A stretch of DNA of 29,319 nucleotides, taken from assembly GCA_035533375.1 (NCBI GenBank), contig DATLTV010000040.1, positions 1-29,319 on the forward strand, given 5' to 3'. This stretch comes from DATLTV01 sp035533375 (GTDB taxonomy: Bacteria; Patescibacteriota; Minisyncoccia; UBA6257; 2-01-FULL-56-20). The position numbers and the translations under genes are program-made. This document shows positions 19,394-26,924 of this stretch, piece after piece. The notes below the pieces were generated by a model, which did no database searches, had not been told where the DNA came from, and was given only the letters and a program-made list of their open reading frames with translations. The stretch's first letter is position 1; every line of letters starts with the position of its first letter.

Positions 19394-19945
19394 TTATATT
19401 TTTTTCACCTGCAATGAATCCAGTTCCACGGCCGTTTCCCGGCCGAAGATCGGCACCATCACCTTGAGCCGGCCTTTCTCTTCGTCAATTTCGCTGATCT
19501 TACCGTCGTACTCCTTGAACGGACCGTCTATGATTTTTACCAGATCCCCCACCGTCACGTCAACATTGAACTTACTCTCTTCCTTGCCGGCGCGCGCGAG
19601 CAATGCCTCAATCTCGTCCTTCGAAAGCGGCGTGGGGTCGGTGTTGTCCGTGCCGACGAATCCGGTGACGCGCGGAGTATTCCGCACCACATACCACGAA
19701 TCTTCGGTAAGGATCATGTCGACGAGCACGTAGCCCGGATAAATCTTCTCTTCGATCGTCGAACGTTTGCCGCCTTTCACGCGAATTTTCTTTTCTTTCG
19801 GCACGACAACGTTGAAAATCTTGTCGCTCATCGAAAGCGACTCCACGCGTTGTTTCAGATAGCGCTCGACGGCTTCCTCGTAGCCCGAATACGTCTGGAT
19901 GGCATACCAGTGGCGGACTTTCGGTTTACTGTGATCGACGGACAT
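19394..19945 (-). CDS. nusG: Transcription termination/antitermination protein NusG
   Basis: Elongation factor that binds RNA polymerase and couples it to Rho or ribosomes. 183 residues. Seen: NGN domain (about 10-115) with RHWYAIQTYSGYEEAVERYL, EEKIYPGYVLVDM and NTPRVTGFVG; KOW domain (about 128-183) with VDVTVGDLVKIIDGPFKEYDG and the end VELDSLQVKKI. Located after secE, as usual; the gene after it is rpsR where rplK would be expected. Its gap from secE contains a palindromic repeat cluster. Confidence 0.98.
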   Translation of the reverse strand: MSVDHSKPKVRHWYAIQTYSGYEEAVERYLKQRVESLSMSDKIFNVVVPKEKKIRVKGGKRSTIEEKIYPGYVLVDMILTEDSWYVVRNTPRVTGFVGTDNTDPTPLSKDEIEALLARAGKEESKFNVDVTVGDLVKIIDGPFKEYDGKISEIDEEKGRLKVMVPIFGRETAVELDSLQVKKI

Positions 19946-19949
19946 AAGA

Positions 19950-20035
19950 GTGAAGGGGTCGTCCTCCGCGGAGGCGGAGGATCCATGCTTCCGGAATCTT
20001 TGGAAGCATAGACCCTCGCCTTCGCGAGGGCGACG
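19950..20035. repeat. Palindromic repeat cluster between secE and nusG
   Basis: Three hairpins in a row: CCTCCGC/GCGGAGG, ATGCTTCC-n9-GGAAGCAT and CCCTCGC-n4-GCGAGGG, with outer flanks CGTC/GACG. The middle part matches the CGGAAGC-GGATCC repeats at 1646 and 3752, and GGATCC is present. It sits in the leader region of nusG within the secE-nusG transcript. Confidence 0.6.
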
Positions 20036-20053
20036 TGTGATTAAGTGCGTTTA

Positions 20054-20245
20054 TTAATATCTGAATACCAAATATTTGACGAGGTTCGTGAATATATAAT
20101 CGAAAGCGCCCAGCGTCGCCGAAAGAAGAAGGGAAATGCCGATCACGATGCTCGTGAGCCGAACCGCCTCGTCGCGTGTGGGCCAATTCACGTGTCGGAG
20201 CTCCGTGCGCGATTCGTCGAAAAATTTTTTGATGCGGGCGAACAT
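20054..20245 (-). CDS. secE: Preprotein translocase subunit SecE
   Basis: Essential clamp subunit of the SecYEG channel. 63 residues, the short single-helix bacterial form. Seen: the amphipathic region FFDESRTELRHVNWPTRDEA (8-27), containing the conserved ELRxVxWP motif, and one transmembrane helix (about 29-55, LTSIVIGISLLLSATLGAFDYIF). First gene of secE-nusG-rpsR; a strong promoter lies directly upstream. Confidence 0.96.
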   Translation of the reverse strand: MFARIKKFFDESRTELRHVNWPTRDEAVRLTSIVIGISLLLSATLGAFDYIFTNLVKYLVFRY

Positions 20246-20262
20246 ATGCGGATGACTGTGTG

Positions 20263-20291
20263 ATTATAGAGTATAGAACACGATTTAGCAA
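20263..20291 (-). promoter_or_regulatory. secE operon promoter
   Basis: On the minus strand TTGCTA (20291-20286) and TATAAT (20268-20263) are separated by 17 nt. Predicted start is near 20256, about 11 nt before the secE ATG. The -35 element begins 11 nt after the gyrB stop codon. Confidence 0.82.
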
Positions 20292-20301
20292 GAGGCAAAC
20301 G

Positions 20302-22350
20302 CTATACGTCGAGATTCTGCACCGCCGCCGCGTGCGTCTGAATAAACTTCTTGCGCGGCTCGACGTCGTCGCCCATGAGAATACTGAAAAGCTTGTCCGC
20401 GGCCTCGGCGTCGTCGATCGTGACCTGACGCACGATGCGCCGCTCGGGATTCATCGTCGTCTCCCACAACTGCTCCGGATTCATCTCGCCCAAGCCTTTA
20501 TAGCGCTGGATGTTCACGCCCGAGATCTTTTCCCCGCCCTCCGTAGCTTCGACGGACTCGCCCTCCGCGGCTTCCTCCTCTTCCGCATTTTTCGCGGCTT
20601 TCGCCGCCGCTTTCTTCGCCGACGGCTTGTTTTTCAAAATTTCCGCGACCGCTTTGTCTTTCTCGTTATCGGAAAACGCGTAGCGCACTTCTTTTCCCGA
20701 TTGGATGCGATAGAGCGGCGGCTGTGCGATATAGATGTATCCGCCATCGACGACCGCCCGGAAATGCCGGAAGAAAAGCGTGAGCAGGAGCGTGCGGATG
20801 TGCGCGCCGTCCACGTCCGCATCGGTCATGATGATGATCTTGTGGTAGCGGAGTTTTTCCAGGTTGAACTCCTCGCCGATTGCCGTGCCGATCGCGACGA
20901 CGAGCGTCCGCACTTCTGCGTTCGCGAGCATTTTATCGAGCCGCGCTTTCTCGACGTTCAGCGGTTTTCCGCGCAGGGGCAGAATCGCCTGCATCCTGCG
21001 GTCGCGGCCGGATTTCGCGGAGCCGCCTGCGGAATCCCCTTCCACTATAAATAGCTCCGACTCCGCGGCATCTTTCGAAATGCAATCCGCGAGTTTTCCC
21101 GGGAGCGTGAGCCCTTCGAATGCGCCTTTGCGGAGCACGGTTTCTTTCGCTGCCTTCGCCGCCTGCCGCGCTTTCGCCGTAAGCAGGACTTTTTCGATGA
21201 TCCGCCGCGCCTCGCCAGGCCGCTTCTCCAAAAATTCCTTAAGGGCATCGTTCATGACGGCCTCGACGGCAGTTCGCGCCGGAGGATTTCCGAGCCGGGC
21301 TTTGGTCTGTCCTTCGAACTGCGGCTCGCGGAGGCGGACGGAGACGATGGCGACGAGCCCTTCGCGCGTGTCCTCACTGATCAGGTTCTCGTCCTTCTCT
21401 TTCAAATACCCTTCGCCGCGCGCATAAGTGTTCAGGGATCGCGTGAGCGCGGAACGGAATCCGGTGAGGTGCATGCCGCCGTCCGGTGTGTAAATGTTGT
21501 TCGCGAAACTCAGTTCGTCCGTGCGCGTATCATCGATATAGAGGAACGCGGCCTCAACTTCGATGCCCTCTTGCTCTTTGTGCGCATGGAAGATCTCGTC
21601 TTGCAGGGGACGCTTGCCGCGCGCGACGTACTTCACGAACGAGAGCAGGCCGCCATCGAAACACAGCCCCACGCATTGCGGAATCTTCCCGCGCTTGTCG
21701 AGGATGTTGATGCGCACGCCGCGCGTGAGATACGCCTGCTGGCGCAGATGGTCGACGATCGTCTTCCAATTGAAGCTGATCTCCTTGAAAATTTCCGGAT
21801 CGGGAGAAAAAATGACCTTCGTGCCGGTCGCCTTCGACGTACCGATCTTCTTCACTCTCGCTTTCGGCTTCCCGCGCTCATATTCCTGCATGAAAAGCCC
21901 TCCATCGCGCGAAACCTCGACGCGAAGCCAGGTGGACAACGCATTCACGACGGAAACGCCCACGCCGTGCAAACCGCCGGATACTTTGTACGATTCACCG
22001 CCGAATTTGCCGCCGGCATGGAGCGTCGTGAGCACGGTTTCGAGCGCCGAGACCTTCGTCTGTTTGTGAATATCCACGGGAATACCGCGGCCGTCGTCCG
22101 TGACCGCCACTTTGTTCTCCGGCAAAAGCTCGACCGCAATATTTTTCGCGAACCCGGCCATCGCTTCGTCAATCGAGTTGTCGAACACTTCCCAAATAAG
22201 GTGGTGCAGGCCTTCGACTCCCGTCGAGCCGATATACATGCCGGGGCGTTTGCGTACCGGTTCAAGCCCCTCGAGGACGTAAATATCCTTCGCGTCATAG
22301 GAAGAAGCGGCTTTGTTGTTATCTCCTTTTTTTGACTGTTTTTTGGCCAT
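20302..22350 (-). CDS. gyrB: DNA gyrase subunit B
   Basis: ATPase and Toprim subunit of DNA gyrase. 682 residues from the ATG at 22350; a GTG at 22380 would lie upstream of the predicted transcription start. Seen: GHKL ATPase with HLIWEVFDNSIDEA, DDGRGIPV and GGLHGVGVSVVNAL; transducer domain with QFEGQTKARLGN; Toprim with EGDSAGGSAKSGRDRRMQAI, LPLRGKPLNVEKA and MTDADVDGAHI; and the GyrB-type end YKGLGEMNPEQLWETTMNP. Odd feature: a 35-residue Lys/Ala- then Glu-rich insert (about 574-608) inside the Toprim/C-terminal region, probably a disordered loop. It is read as GyrB and not ParE from the C-terminal motif. Single gene with its own promoter. Confidence 0.97.
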   Translation of the reverse strand: MAKKQSKKGDNNKAASSYDAKDIYVLEGLEPVRKRPGMYIGSTGVEGLHHLIWEVFDNSIDEAMAGFAKNIAVELLPENKVAVTDDGRGIPVDIHKQTKVSALETVLTTLHAGGKFGGESYKVSGGLHGVGVSVVNALSTWLRVEVSRDGGLFMQEYERGKPKARVKKIGTSKATGTKVIFSPDPEIFKEISFNWKTIVDHLRQQAYLTRGVRINILDKRGKIPQCVGLCFDGGLLSFVKYVARGKRPLQDEIFHAHKEQEGIEVEAAFLYIDDTRTDELSFANNIYTPDGGMHLTGFRSALTRSLNTYARGEGYLKEKDENLISEDTREGLVAIVSVRLREPQFEGQTKARLGNPPARTAVEAVMNDALKEFLEKRPGEARRIIEKVLLTAKARQAAKAAKETVLRKGAFEGLTLPGKLADCISKDAAESELFIVEGDSAGGSAKSGRDRRMQAILPLRGKPLNVEKARLDKMLANAEVRTLVVAIGTAIGEEFNLEKLRYHKIIIMTDADVDGAHIRTLLLTLFFRHFRAVVDGGYIYIAQPPLYRIQSGKEVRYAFSDNEKDKAVAEILKNKPSAKKAAAKAAKNAEEEEAAEGESVEATEGGEKISGVNIQRYKGLGEMNPEQLWETTMNPERRIVRQVTIDDAEAADKLFSILMGDDVEPRKKFIQTHAAAVQNLDV

Positions 22351-22383
22351 ATTGCGTAGCGATAAAGTTCCCGAATACACCTT

Positions 22384-22413
22384 ATTTTAGCATATTTCCG
22401 GGCTGCTTCACAA
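22384..22413 (-). promoter_or_regulatory. gyrB promoter
   Basis: On the minus strand TTGTGA (22413-22408) and TAAAAT (22389-22384) are separated by 18 nt. Predicted start near 22377 gives a leader of about 27 nt before the ATG at 22350, and argues against the GTG at 22380. Confidence 0.65.
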
Positions 22414-22428
22414 GCCGGATTGAGAAAC

Positions 22429-22469
22429 AAAAAAAGCCGCGATGCGCGAATAATTGCGCCGCTGCTTTT
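22429..22469 (-). terminator. Terminator after the coiled-coil gene
   Basis: On the minus strand AAAAGC-A-GCG-GCGC, an AT-rich loop, then GCGC-AT-CGC-G-GCTTTTTTT. The stem is imperfect but ends in a clear T-run. It closes the peptidase/coiled-coil unit before the gyrB promoter. Confidence 0.65.
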
Positions 22470-22973
22470 CTATTCCTCCAACTGTCCGATGCGGGATTCG
22501 TGCGATAGCACCGTAGCCTTCAATTCTCCGATGTCTCCGTGTATAGCGGTCATGTCCCCGCGCATAACGCTCAGGTCTTCACGCATCATTCCCATATCGC
22601 CGCTCATCCGCTCCATTTTCTGGTTCATCTTTTTCATATCGCCGCGCATTTCGTCGACGGCGGAAACGACGAACGACATGCCGTGCTCCAATTCCTGCCG
22701 CAACGTGCGGGTTTCGATCTTCAAATCGCCCGTTTCCGCGCGAAGACCGGCGACCTCGCCACGGACGCCAGTAACTTCTTCGCGAAGGCCGGAAATTTCT
22801 CCGCCCAGCTCCTCGTGCACCGCCACGAATTCCCGCTGAGTCATGGCGGCGAGATCGTCGATTTTAACCTCAAAACCGTCCATTCGTTCATGGAAGGCAT
22901 CCATTCGTTCGCGCGTTTCGAGCGCGAGCTCTTCGAATCGTTGCATAACTTCATTGTACAATTCGTAACTCAT
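22470..22973 (-). CDS. Coiled-coil protein of unknown function
   Basis: 167 residues, almost entirely helical with no membrane segment or signal. Seen: repeating units of the form RxEVxGLRxEx (for example GLREEVTGVRGEVAGLRAET, about 62-81) and, later, MRGDMxxMxxxMERMSGDMGMMRED, rich in Met, Asp and Arg. A long trimeric or dimeric coiled coil is likely. Such proteins occur in many bacteria next to unrelated genes, so function cannot be assigned. It starts 7 nt after the S53 peptidase gene and is probably co-transcribed with it. Confidence 0.82.
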   Translation of the reverse strand: MSYELYNEVMQRFEELALETRERMDAFHERMDGFEVKIDDLAAMTQREFVAVHEELGGEISGLREEVTGVRGEVAGLRAETGDLKIETRTLRQELEHGMSFVVSAVDEMRGDMKKMNQKMERMSGDMGMMREDLSVMRGDMTAIHGDIGELKATVLSHESRIGQLEE

Positions 22974-22980
22974 CGGTCAA

Positions 22981-24102
22981 TCAAAAGTTAACCGTAAGCG
23001 GGCTGCCGAGGCCGGTCACATAGTCATAATGTTTCCGCGCCGTGCAAAAATATGCGCAGGAACCGTTCGAACCGCTCGCAATATCGCGAAAAAATTGCGT
23101 GTGTAGGTCTGACGCTTTGTCGGCGTAAAAAACCGGATTCGCGGCGGAAAGCCCGAGCGACCGGATTGCCGCCCATTGCGGCGCACCGGCGGATGTGCCG
23201 CCAAAGACATACCAACCATTCTTTGAATTCCTCTTCGGGCTGAGGTAGACCGAAAACCCCGATTGCGGATCCGCATCGTAAGCAACGTCCGGGATTGCGC
23301 GGAAGCCGCCCGCTTTGGGGATCACGTAACGGGCCTGGTATGCCGGCTCTTTTTCATAGGCGCTCACGCCGCCGCCGGAGCCGTTCCATGCTTTTTCGGA
23401 AACAAGCGCGCCACTCGCGGAAAGCGAAAGCGAAGTGCCGCCGACAGCGACGACATAGGGCGACGCGGCCGGCCAGGAAGCACCCGCGCCGTCGTCGCCG
23501 GACGACGCAAAGAATGCGATTGCGTGACTGCCTGTAAAGTGGGAATCGTACTTTGCCTCATCCGAAAATTCCGCGCCACCCCAACTCATCGAAACCGCGA
23601 CAACATCCGCGCGTTTGCGTGCATAATCCACCGCCTTCATAAGGTTCGCGCCACTCGGAGTTTTCGCTTCCACAAGCAAAATCTTCGCGTTTGGCGCGAT
23701 TGCGTGCGACCACTCGACGTCCAGTGACATCTCCTCCGACCAGCCGGTATCGGCCTTCGTAGCCGCCGTCATTTTATGCTTTTCGAAACATTTATTTTTC
23801 GACGTGCATGCAGAGAGGCCGAACGCGGCGCTGAACACGTTCAGATCATGCTCGATTGTCGGATCGTCGTATGCGCCGATCAGGGCGATCGTGCCGTGGC
23901 CGCCCTTCGCGGGCAAATGATAAATTTTTTTTATTTCGGCGGGCGACATTCCTTTCGGCGACGGCGAAACGCTTCCGTAAATATGGATGGGCGGATGCGC
24001 CTTGAAGTCGGCGAAACGGTAAGCCGCGGAAGCGGATAAAAACGGCAGGCCGAAAACAAGAAGGCATCCGAGCACAAAGGCGGCTGGCGGGATTTTTCGC
24101 AT
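22981..24102 (-). CDS. Secreted S53 (sedolisin-type) serine-carboxyl peptidase
   Basis: 373 residues with a signal peptide (about 1-27, AFVLGCLLVFGLPFLSASAA). Seen: the sedolisin active-site set. Glu124 and Asp128 lie in WSEEMSLDVEWSHAIAPNA, the oxyanion Asp203 in ASSGDDGA, and the catalytic Ser304 in FGGTSAGAPQWAA. The C-terminal calcium site follows (RDIASGSNGS, Asp340, and HYDYVTGLGSP). The pro-domain is very short: the region before the catalytic domain starts with the MSPAEIKKIYHLP pattern at about residue 52, so there is no full S53 pro-peptide. S53 enzymes usually work at acidic pH. Likely exported and active outside the cell. Followed by the coiled-coil gene. Confidence 0.93.
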   Translation of the reverse strand: MRKIPPAAFVLGCLLVFGLPFLSASAAYRFADFKAHPPIHIYGSVSPSPKGMSPAEIKKIYHLPAKGGHGTIALIGAYDDPTIEHDLNVFSAAFGLSACTSKNKCFEKHKMTAATKADTGWSEEMSLDVEWSHAIAPNAKILLVEAKTPSGANLMKAVDYARKRADVVAVSMSWGGAEFSDEAKYDSHFTGSHAIAFFASSGDDGAGASWPAASPYVVAVGGTSLSLSASGALVSEKAWNGSGGGVSAYEKEPAYQARYVIPKAGGFRAIPDVAYDADPQSGFSVYLSPKRNSKNGWYVFGGTSAGAPQWAAIRSLGLSAANPVFYADKASDLHTQFFRDIASGSNGSCAYFCTARKHYDYVTGLGSPLTVNF

Positions 24103-24108
24103 CGTCCC

Positions 24109-24124
24109 ACTATACTCCGCGGAG
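24109..24124 (-). promoter_or_regulatory. Candidate promoter of the S53 peptidase gene
   Basis: On the minus strand TATAGT (24114-24109) lies 6 nt before the ATG, so the transcript would be nearly leaderless. It is preceded directly by the palindrome CTCCGCGGAG (24124-24115), a possible operator. No good -35 is seen. Confidence 0.4.
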
Positions 24125-24256
24125 CTAAAAACTATTTAAAGAAAAGATAAAATTAAAATAAAGTGGCGGCCGCAGCCGTCATCCTCGCGTCCTCCCGGGG
24201 CAGATCCTCCTCGGAAGAAAAGGAGAGTATCCGACGGCCCCGCGAAGCTCCTCTTG
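24125..24256. other. Gene-free spacer upstream of the S53 peptidase gene
   Basis: A/T-rich at 24125-24160 (upstream of the peptidase promoter on the minus strand), then G/C-rich to 24256. No gene or clear repeat is visible. Confidence 0.3.
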
Positions 24257-24634
24257 TTATTCCTCCAATGACGATTCTTTTTGGAACGCTCCACGGACGG
24301 TCTTTACGCCGTAGTAGAACGCGACGAAAAATATCACCGCGAGCACCTGGTTGCCGAAAGAAAAGAAGTAATGCGCTTCGATATATCCGTTGACGGCATA
24401 ATACTCAAAGATGAAAACCGCCACCGCGGCCACGGCGGCATTCAACACTATGATCCACTTTTCCGTTGGCGCGATGATGCCGGCGAAAAAAGCGATAATG
24501 ATCAACGCGAGCAGCGAATACGACAGCGAAAACGGAATATATTGGTAGAAAAACGGAAGCGCGGCAATCATAATAACGCCGCCCGCGATAAAAAGCTTTC
24601 TCACTATATCTCCGTGATAATGTTCAAGGTTCAT
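24257..24634 (-). CDS. Small four-helix membrane protein of unknown function
   Basis: 125 residues. Seen: about four transmembrane segments (approximately residues 14-30, 38-55, 60-78 and 92-110), a short cytoplasmic-looking start MNLEHYHGDIVRKL and an acidic/basic tail TVRGAFQKESSLEE. No catalytic motif is recognised. It is preceded by a 31-residue pilin-like peptide gene with a 6-nt gap, probably co-transcribed. Confidence 0.75.
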   Translation of the reverse strand: MNLEHYHGDIVRKLFIAGGVIMIAALPFFYQYIPFSLSYSLLALIIIAFFAGIIAPTEKWIIVLNAAVAAVAVFIFEYYAVNGYIEAHYFFSFGNQVLAVIFFVAFYYGVKTVRGAFQKESSLEE

Positions 24635-24640
24635 GACGGG

Positions 24641-24736
24641 TTATCGATAAAACCAATAAATGCCCAACACAATGACGACTCCCGCAGCCATAATGACCAT
24701 CAATAGCTCGATTGCCGAAATTCCTTTTTTGTTCAT
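24641..24736 (-). CDS. 31-residue pilin-like micro-protein
   Basis: Short frame from the ATG at 24736 to a TAA at 24641. Sequence pattern: MNKKG followed by ISAIELLMVIMAAGVVI and a short aromatic end (WFYR). It resembles the class III prepilin leader and N-terminal helix (KG|FTLIELLVVI), including a Glu at position 5 after the presumed cleavage site, but has almost no globular part. It lies 6 nt upstream of the membrane protein gene. It could be a real minimal pilin-like peptide, a single-span membrane peptide, or a degenerate pilin remnant. Confidence 0.6.
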   Translation of the reverse strand: MNKKGISAIELLMVIMAAGVVIVLGIYWFYR

Positions 24737-24904
24737 ATACGTACACTTTTATATGATACCACATAACGCATGGCGGGCGAAAAATTTTCGGCGCGGATAT
24801 TCCCGCCGGAGTAACTTTGCACATACCTCTTTTTTGAGATGGGCGACTGGACACTCGACCTCTATCGCGCGCGTGTATGGGCGATCTGCAGCGCGCGCGA
24901 CCTC
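24737..24904. other. Intergenic stretch with partial element end
   Basis: No gene is supported. At 24833-24844 TTTTGAGATGGG repeats the end of the 306-bp hairpin element at 3089-3394. The rest shows no clear structure. Confidence 0.35.
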
Positions 24905-25102
24905 CTAATGGGCATGCCGCTTAAAAACGGTGTGCGGCGAAGGGCGCCTCTCCTCAGGCACTGCTTCTTCGAGCGCTACCGACAAGGCAAAGACGGTGAT
25001 GAAAATTGCCGCACCCACCACCACCCAGCCCGCAACGGCTCCCAAAAACGCCGCCGACACGATTACGATCCCGAGCAGAAAATTCGTCCATTGTTTCCAC
25101 AT
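24905..25102 (-). CDS. Small two-helix membrane protein, SPW-repeat-like
   Basis: 65 residues. Seen: MWKQWTNFLLGIVIVSAAFLG (1-21), resembling the W..W.N.LLG pattern of SPW-repeat membrane proteins, two transmembrane helices (about 7-22 and 27-45) and a basic His-containing tail ending in FKRHAH. Function unknown. Its start at 25102 faces the padR promoter region, so the two genes are divergent. Confidence 0.7.
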   Translation of the reverse strand: MWKQWTNFLLGIVIVSAAFLGAVAGWVVVGAAIFITVFALSVALEEAVPEERRPSPHTVFKRHAH

Positions 25103-25256
25103 ATATTTGGCGAAAATTGTTTTGTATGATCGGCCTTTTTCACCGGAACCAATCTCGAAATTGTTTTGAGCGGAAATAAGAACGGCCTTCGATGGTTTCT
25201 CTAAAATCCTATAAAAGAAGCCGTGGGTTTTTTATGAAGAAACGCGGGTCACGCAT
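25103..25256. other. Divergent intergenic region upstream of padR
   Basis: Between the SPW-like gene (minus) and padR (plus). It is A/T-rich and contains no gene. Only the padR promoter at its right end is clear. Confidence 0.35.
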
Positions 25257-25284
25257 TTGACATTATATCCGTGACGGATATATC
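25257..25284 (+). promoter_or_regulatory. padR promoter with palindromic operator
   Basis: TTGACA (25257-25262) and TATATC (25279-25284) are 16 nt apart. The 19-bp perfect palindrome TATATCCG-TGA-CGGATATA (25264-25282) fills the spacer and overlaps the -10 element. A regulator bound there would block the polymerase, so it is the likely PadR autoregulation site. Transcription would start 2-3 nt before the ATG (leaderless). Confidence 0.72.
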
Positions 25285-25292
25285 ATTGAAAC

Positions 25293-25655
25293 ATGAAGCA
25301 GAAAACACCCGCGAACGATCTTCTTACGCCAGCCGTGTTCTATATATTGCTCGCGCTCTCCGCACAGGAACGCCACGGCTACGACATTATGAAACAGGTG
25401 AAAACCGATTCGGCCGGCGCGGTCGCGATGGGGCCTGGCACGTTATACGGCTCGCTGAAGCGGATGATGAACGACGAACTCGTCGAGGAGGTCGCGTCAA
25501 AAACCGGCGAGCGGCGCATTTATTACCGCCTCACTATAAAAGGGAAAAAAGCGCTTGGCGGCGAGCTGCGACGATTCGCGGGCGCAGTCAAATTCGCGAA
25601 AGAGAAAGGCCTAAAACAGCTCCTCGCTCTGCGATGGACGCTCGACACGTCATGA
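25293..25655 (+). CDS. PadR-family transcriptional regulator
   Basis: 120 residues, a winged-helix regulator of the short PadR subfamily. Seen: FYILLALSAQERHGYDIMKQV (about 16-36), the turn and recognition region MGPGTLYGSLKRMMNDELVEE (46-66), and wing ERRIYYRLTIKGKKAL (73-88), followed by a dimerisation helix. The effector is unknown. The stop TGA overlaps the next gene's start (ATGA at 25652-25655), which means a coupled two-gene unit. Likely autorepressor through the palindrome in its promoter. Confidence 0.95.
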   Translation: MKQKTPANDLLTPAVFYILLALSAQERHGYDIMKQVKTDSAGAVAMGPGTLYGSLKRMMNDELVEEVASKTGERRIYYRLTIKGKKALGGELRRFAGAVKFAKEKGLKQLLALRWTLDTS

Positions 25656-26278
25656 AATTCGCGAGGGCTATATTTCGCGCCGTGATTGCCGCCTATCCCG
25701 CGTCGTACCGCAAGCATTTCAAGGAATCGCTCCTGCAGACGTTCGACGATATGCGCGAAGACGCCGCCGCATCGGACTGGTTCATTATCCGGGATGCGAT
25801 TGCGAGCATCCCCATGCAATACGTAAATTATTTCCACGAAACCATGAAAATAAAATTCAAAAATCTTCCCGCGGCCATAGCGGGAGCGGCACTCCTCCTT
25901 CCGTTCGCTCTGCTTGTCGCGATAGCCGCTCCCGCCCAGCTGCTCTATAAATTGGGATATGCGAACCCGGTGAATGTCGGCATCGGGCAGATCATCGGAA
26001 CGCACGTGGGCCTCGGCACCGTGATCCTCATTTTCTTTCCTATCGCCGCATTCCTCATAAACTTCGTTGCGCTCATTTGGGCAGGATTCAGGGACCGGGA
26101 ACTGACCGTGAAGCAGTTTGTCGCGGGCAATGTCTTTAGCATTGTCATCATGATCCTGGGTTTCGGCTTCGCACTATTCCTCCCTTTCCACGACGCGATC
26201 CCCTGCTTCGTGCAGGGCATTTGGCAGAACGGCTTCAATAACTTTCTGCCGCTCATGAACGCCTGCCGGAACGCTTAA
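25652..26278 (+). CDS. PadR-coupled membrane protein with permease-prefix-like N-terminus
   Basis: 208 residues from the ATG at 25652, which overlaps the padR stop by 4 nt; an in-frame ATG at 25634 is an alternative. Seen: an amphipathic N-terminal region FRAVIAAYPASYRKHFKESLLQTFDDMRED (about 8-37), resembling the prefix domain placed before ABC-permease-like proteins coupled to PadR regulators, then about four transmembrane helices (roughly 74-95, 106-130, 140-160 and 165-185). No transporter ATPase is present. Probably the target of the PadR regulator. Confidence 0.8.
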   Translation: MKFARAIFRAVIAAYPASYRKHFKESLLQTFDDMREDAAASDWFIIRDAIASIPMQYVNYFHETMKIKFKNLPAAIAGAALLLPFALLVAIAAPAQLLYKLGYANPVNVGIGQIIGTHVGLGTVILIFFPIAAFLINFVALIWAGFRDRELTVKQFVAGNVFSIVIMILGFGFALFLPFHDAIPCFVQGIWQNGFNNFLPLMNACRNA

Positions 26279-26303
26279 AGCCGTCGCAACTGCTTGTACC
26301 CGG

Positions 26304-26831
26304 TTATTCGGCCGGATAAACGAGCTTTCCCTTCCTGATCCTGAGAAACGGCGTCAGTCGATGAGGTGTGGCCGGCGCGGACGACATGATATCGCGCACC
26401 GCCCAGTGTTTTTTGATCAAGGCATCGGCGATAAGCGAGCGGTGGCAGCGCCACGGCACGGCTTCGGCGCACATCACTGCGCATTTTTTCGATTGCGCGA
26501 TCTTCGTGAGCCGGTCGAGCCCCTCGGTAAAGCTTTCGGTCTGCATATAGTCCGCATAGCCGCGGAAGGAAGCGTTCCGCCAGCCGAGATTTACGGAGTC
26601 TTTTTTTGTGCGCCGCAGACCGCCCAGTTTTTTCAGATGCACATACCGCAGGCGCGCTTTTTTCAACGATTCTTTCAGCGCCTCTTTGTTGAACTGGGGA
26701 TTGTGGCGCGACATGGGTATGGACCGGACATCCACCACCTCTTCGACTCCGTGGCTCCGCAATAATTCTATAAATTCTTCGATCGGTCGCGTGGAATGGC
26801 CGACGGTATAGATCACCGATTTTTTCATCAT
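26304..26831 (-). CDS. DUF488 family protein
   Basis: 175 residues; two ATGs at 26831 and 26828 are equally possible. Seen: the family start YTVGHSTRPIEEFIELLRSHG (about 8-28), VDVRSIPMSRHNPQFN (33-48), LGGLRRTKKDSVNLGWRN, and CAEAVPWRCHRSLIADAL (about 121-138), the conserved Cys/Arg-rich motif of DUF488. Cytoplasmic. Biochemical role not established; some relatives have been proposed to bind nucleic acid or nucleotides. Convergent with the preceding membrane protein gene and without an obvious operon partner. Confidence 0.93.
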   Translation of the reverse strand: MMKKSVIYTVGHSTRPIEEFIELLRSHGVEEVVDVRSIPMSRHNPQFNKEALKESLKKARLRYVHLKKLGGLRRTKKDSVNLGWRNASFRGYADYMQTESFTEGLDRLTKIAQSKKCAVMCAEAVPWRCHRSLIADALIKKHWAVRDIMSSAPATPHRLTPFLRIRKGKLVYPAE

Positions 26832-26924
26832 TATTCAATTATGCCTCATTTTACGGGCGAATGGCATACATTGGCCACGGGAAGTGCCGCATAAGAGCCG
26901 CACCGCCCGCGGATCGGTTCCAAA

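Noticed and set aside
20260..22335. Plus-strand frames of 264 and 288 codons opposite gyrB
   Set aside because: Antisense shadows of GyrB; no domain seen.
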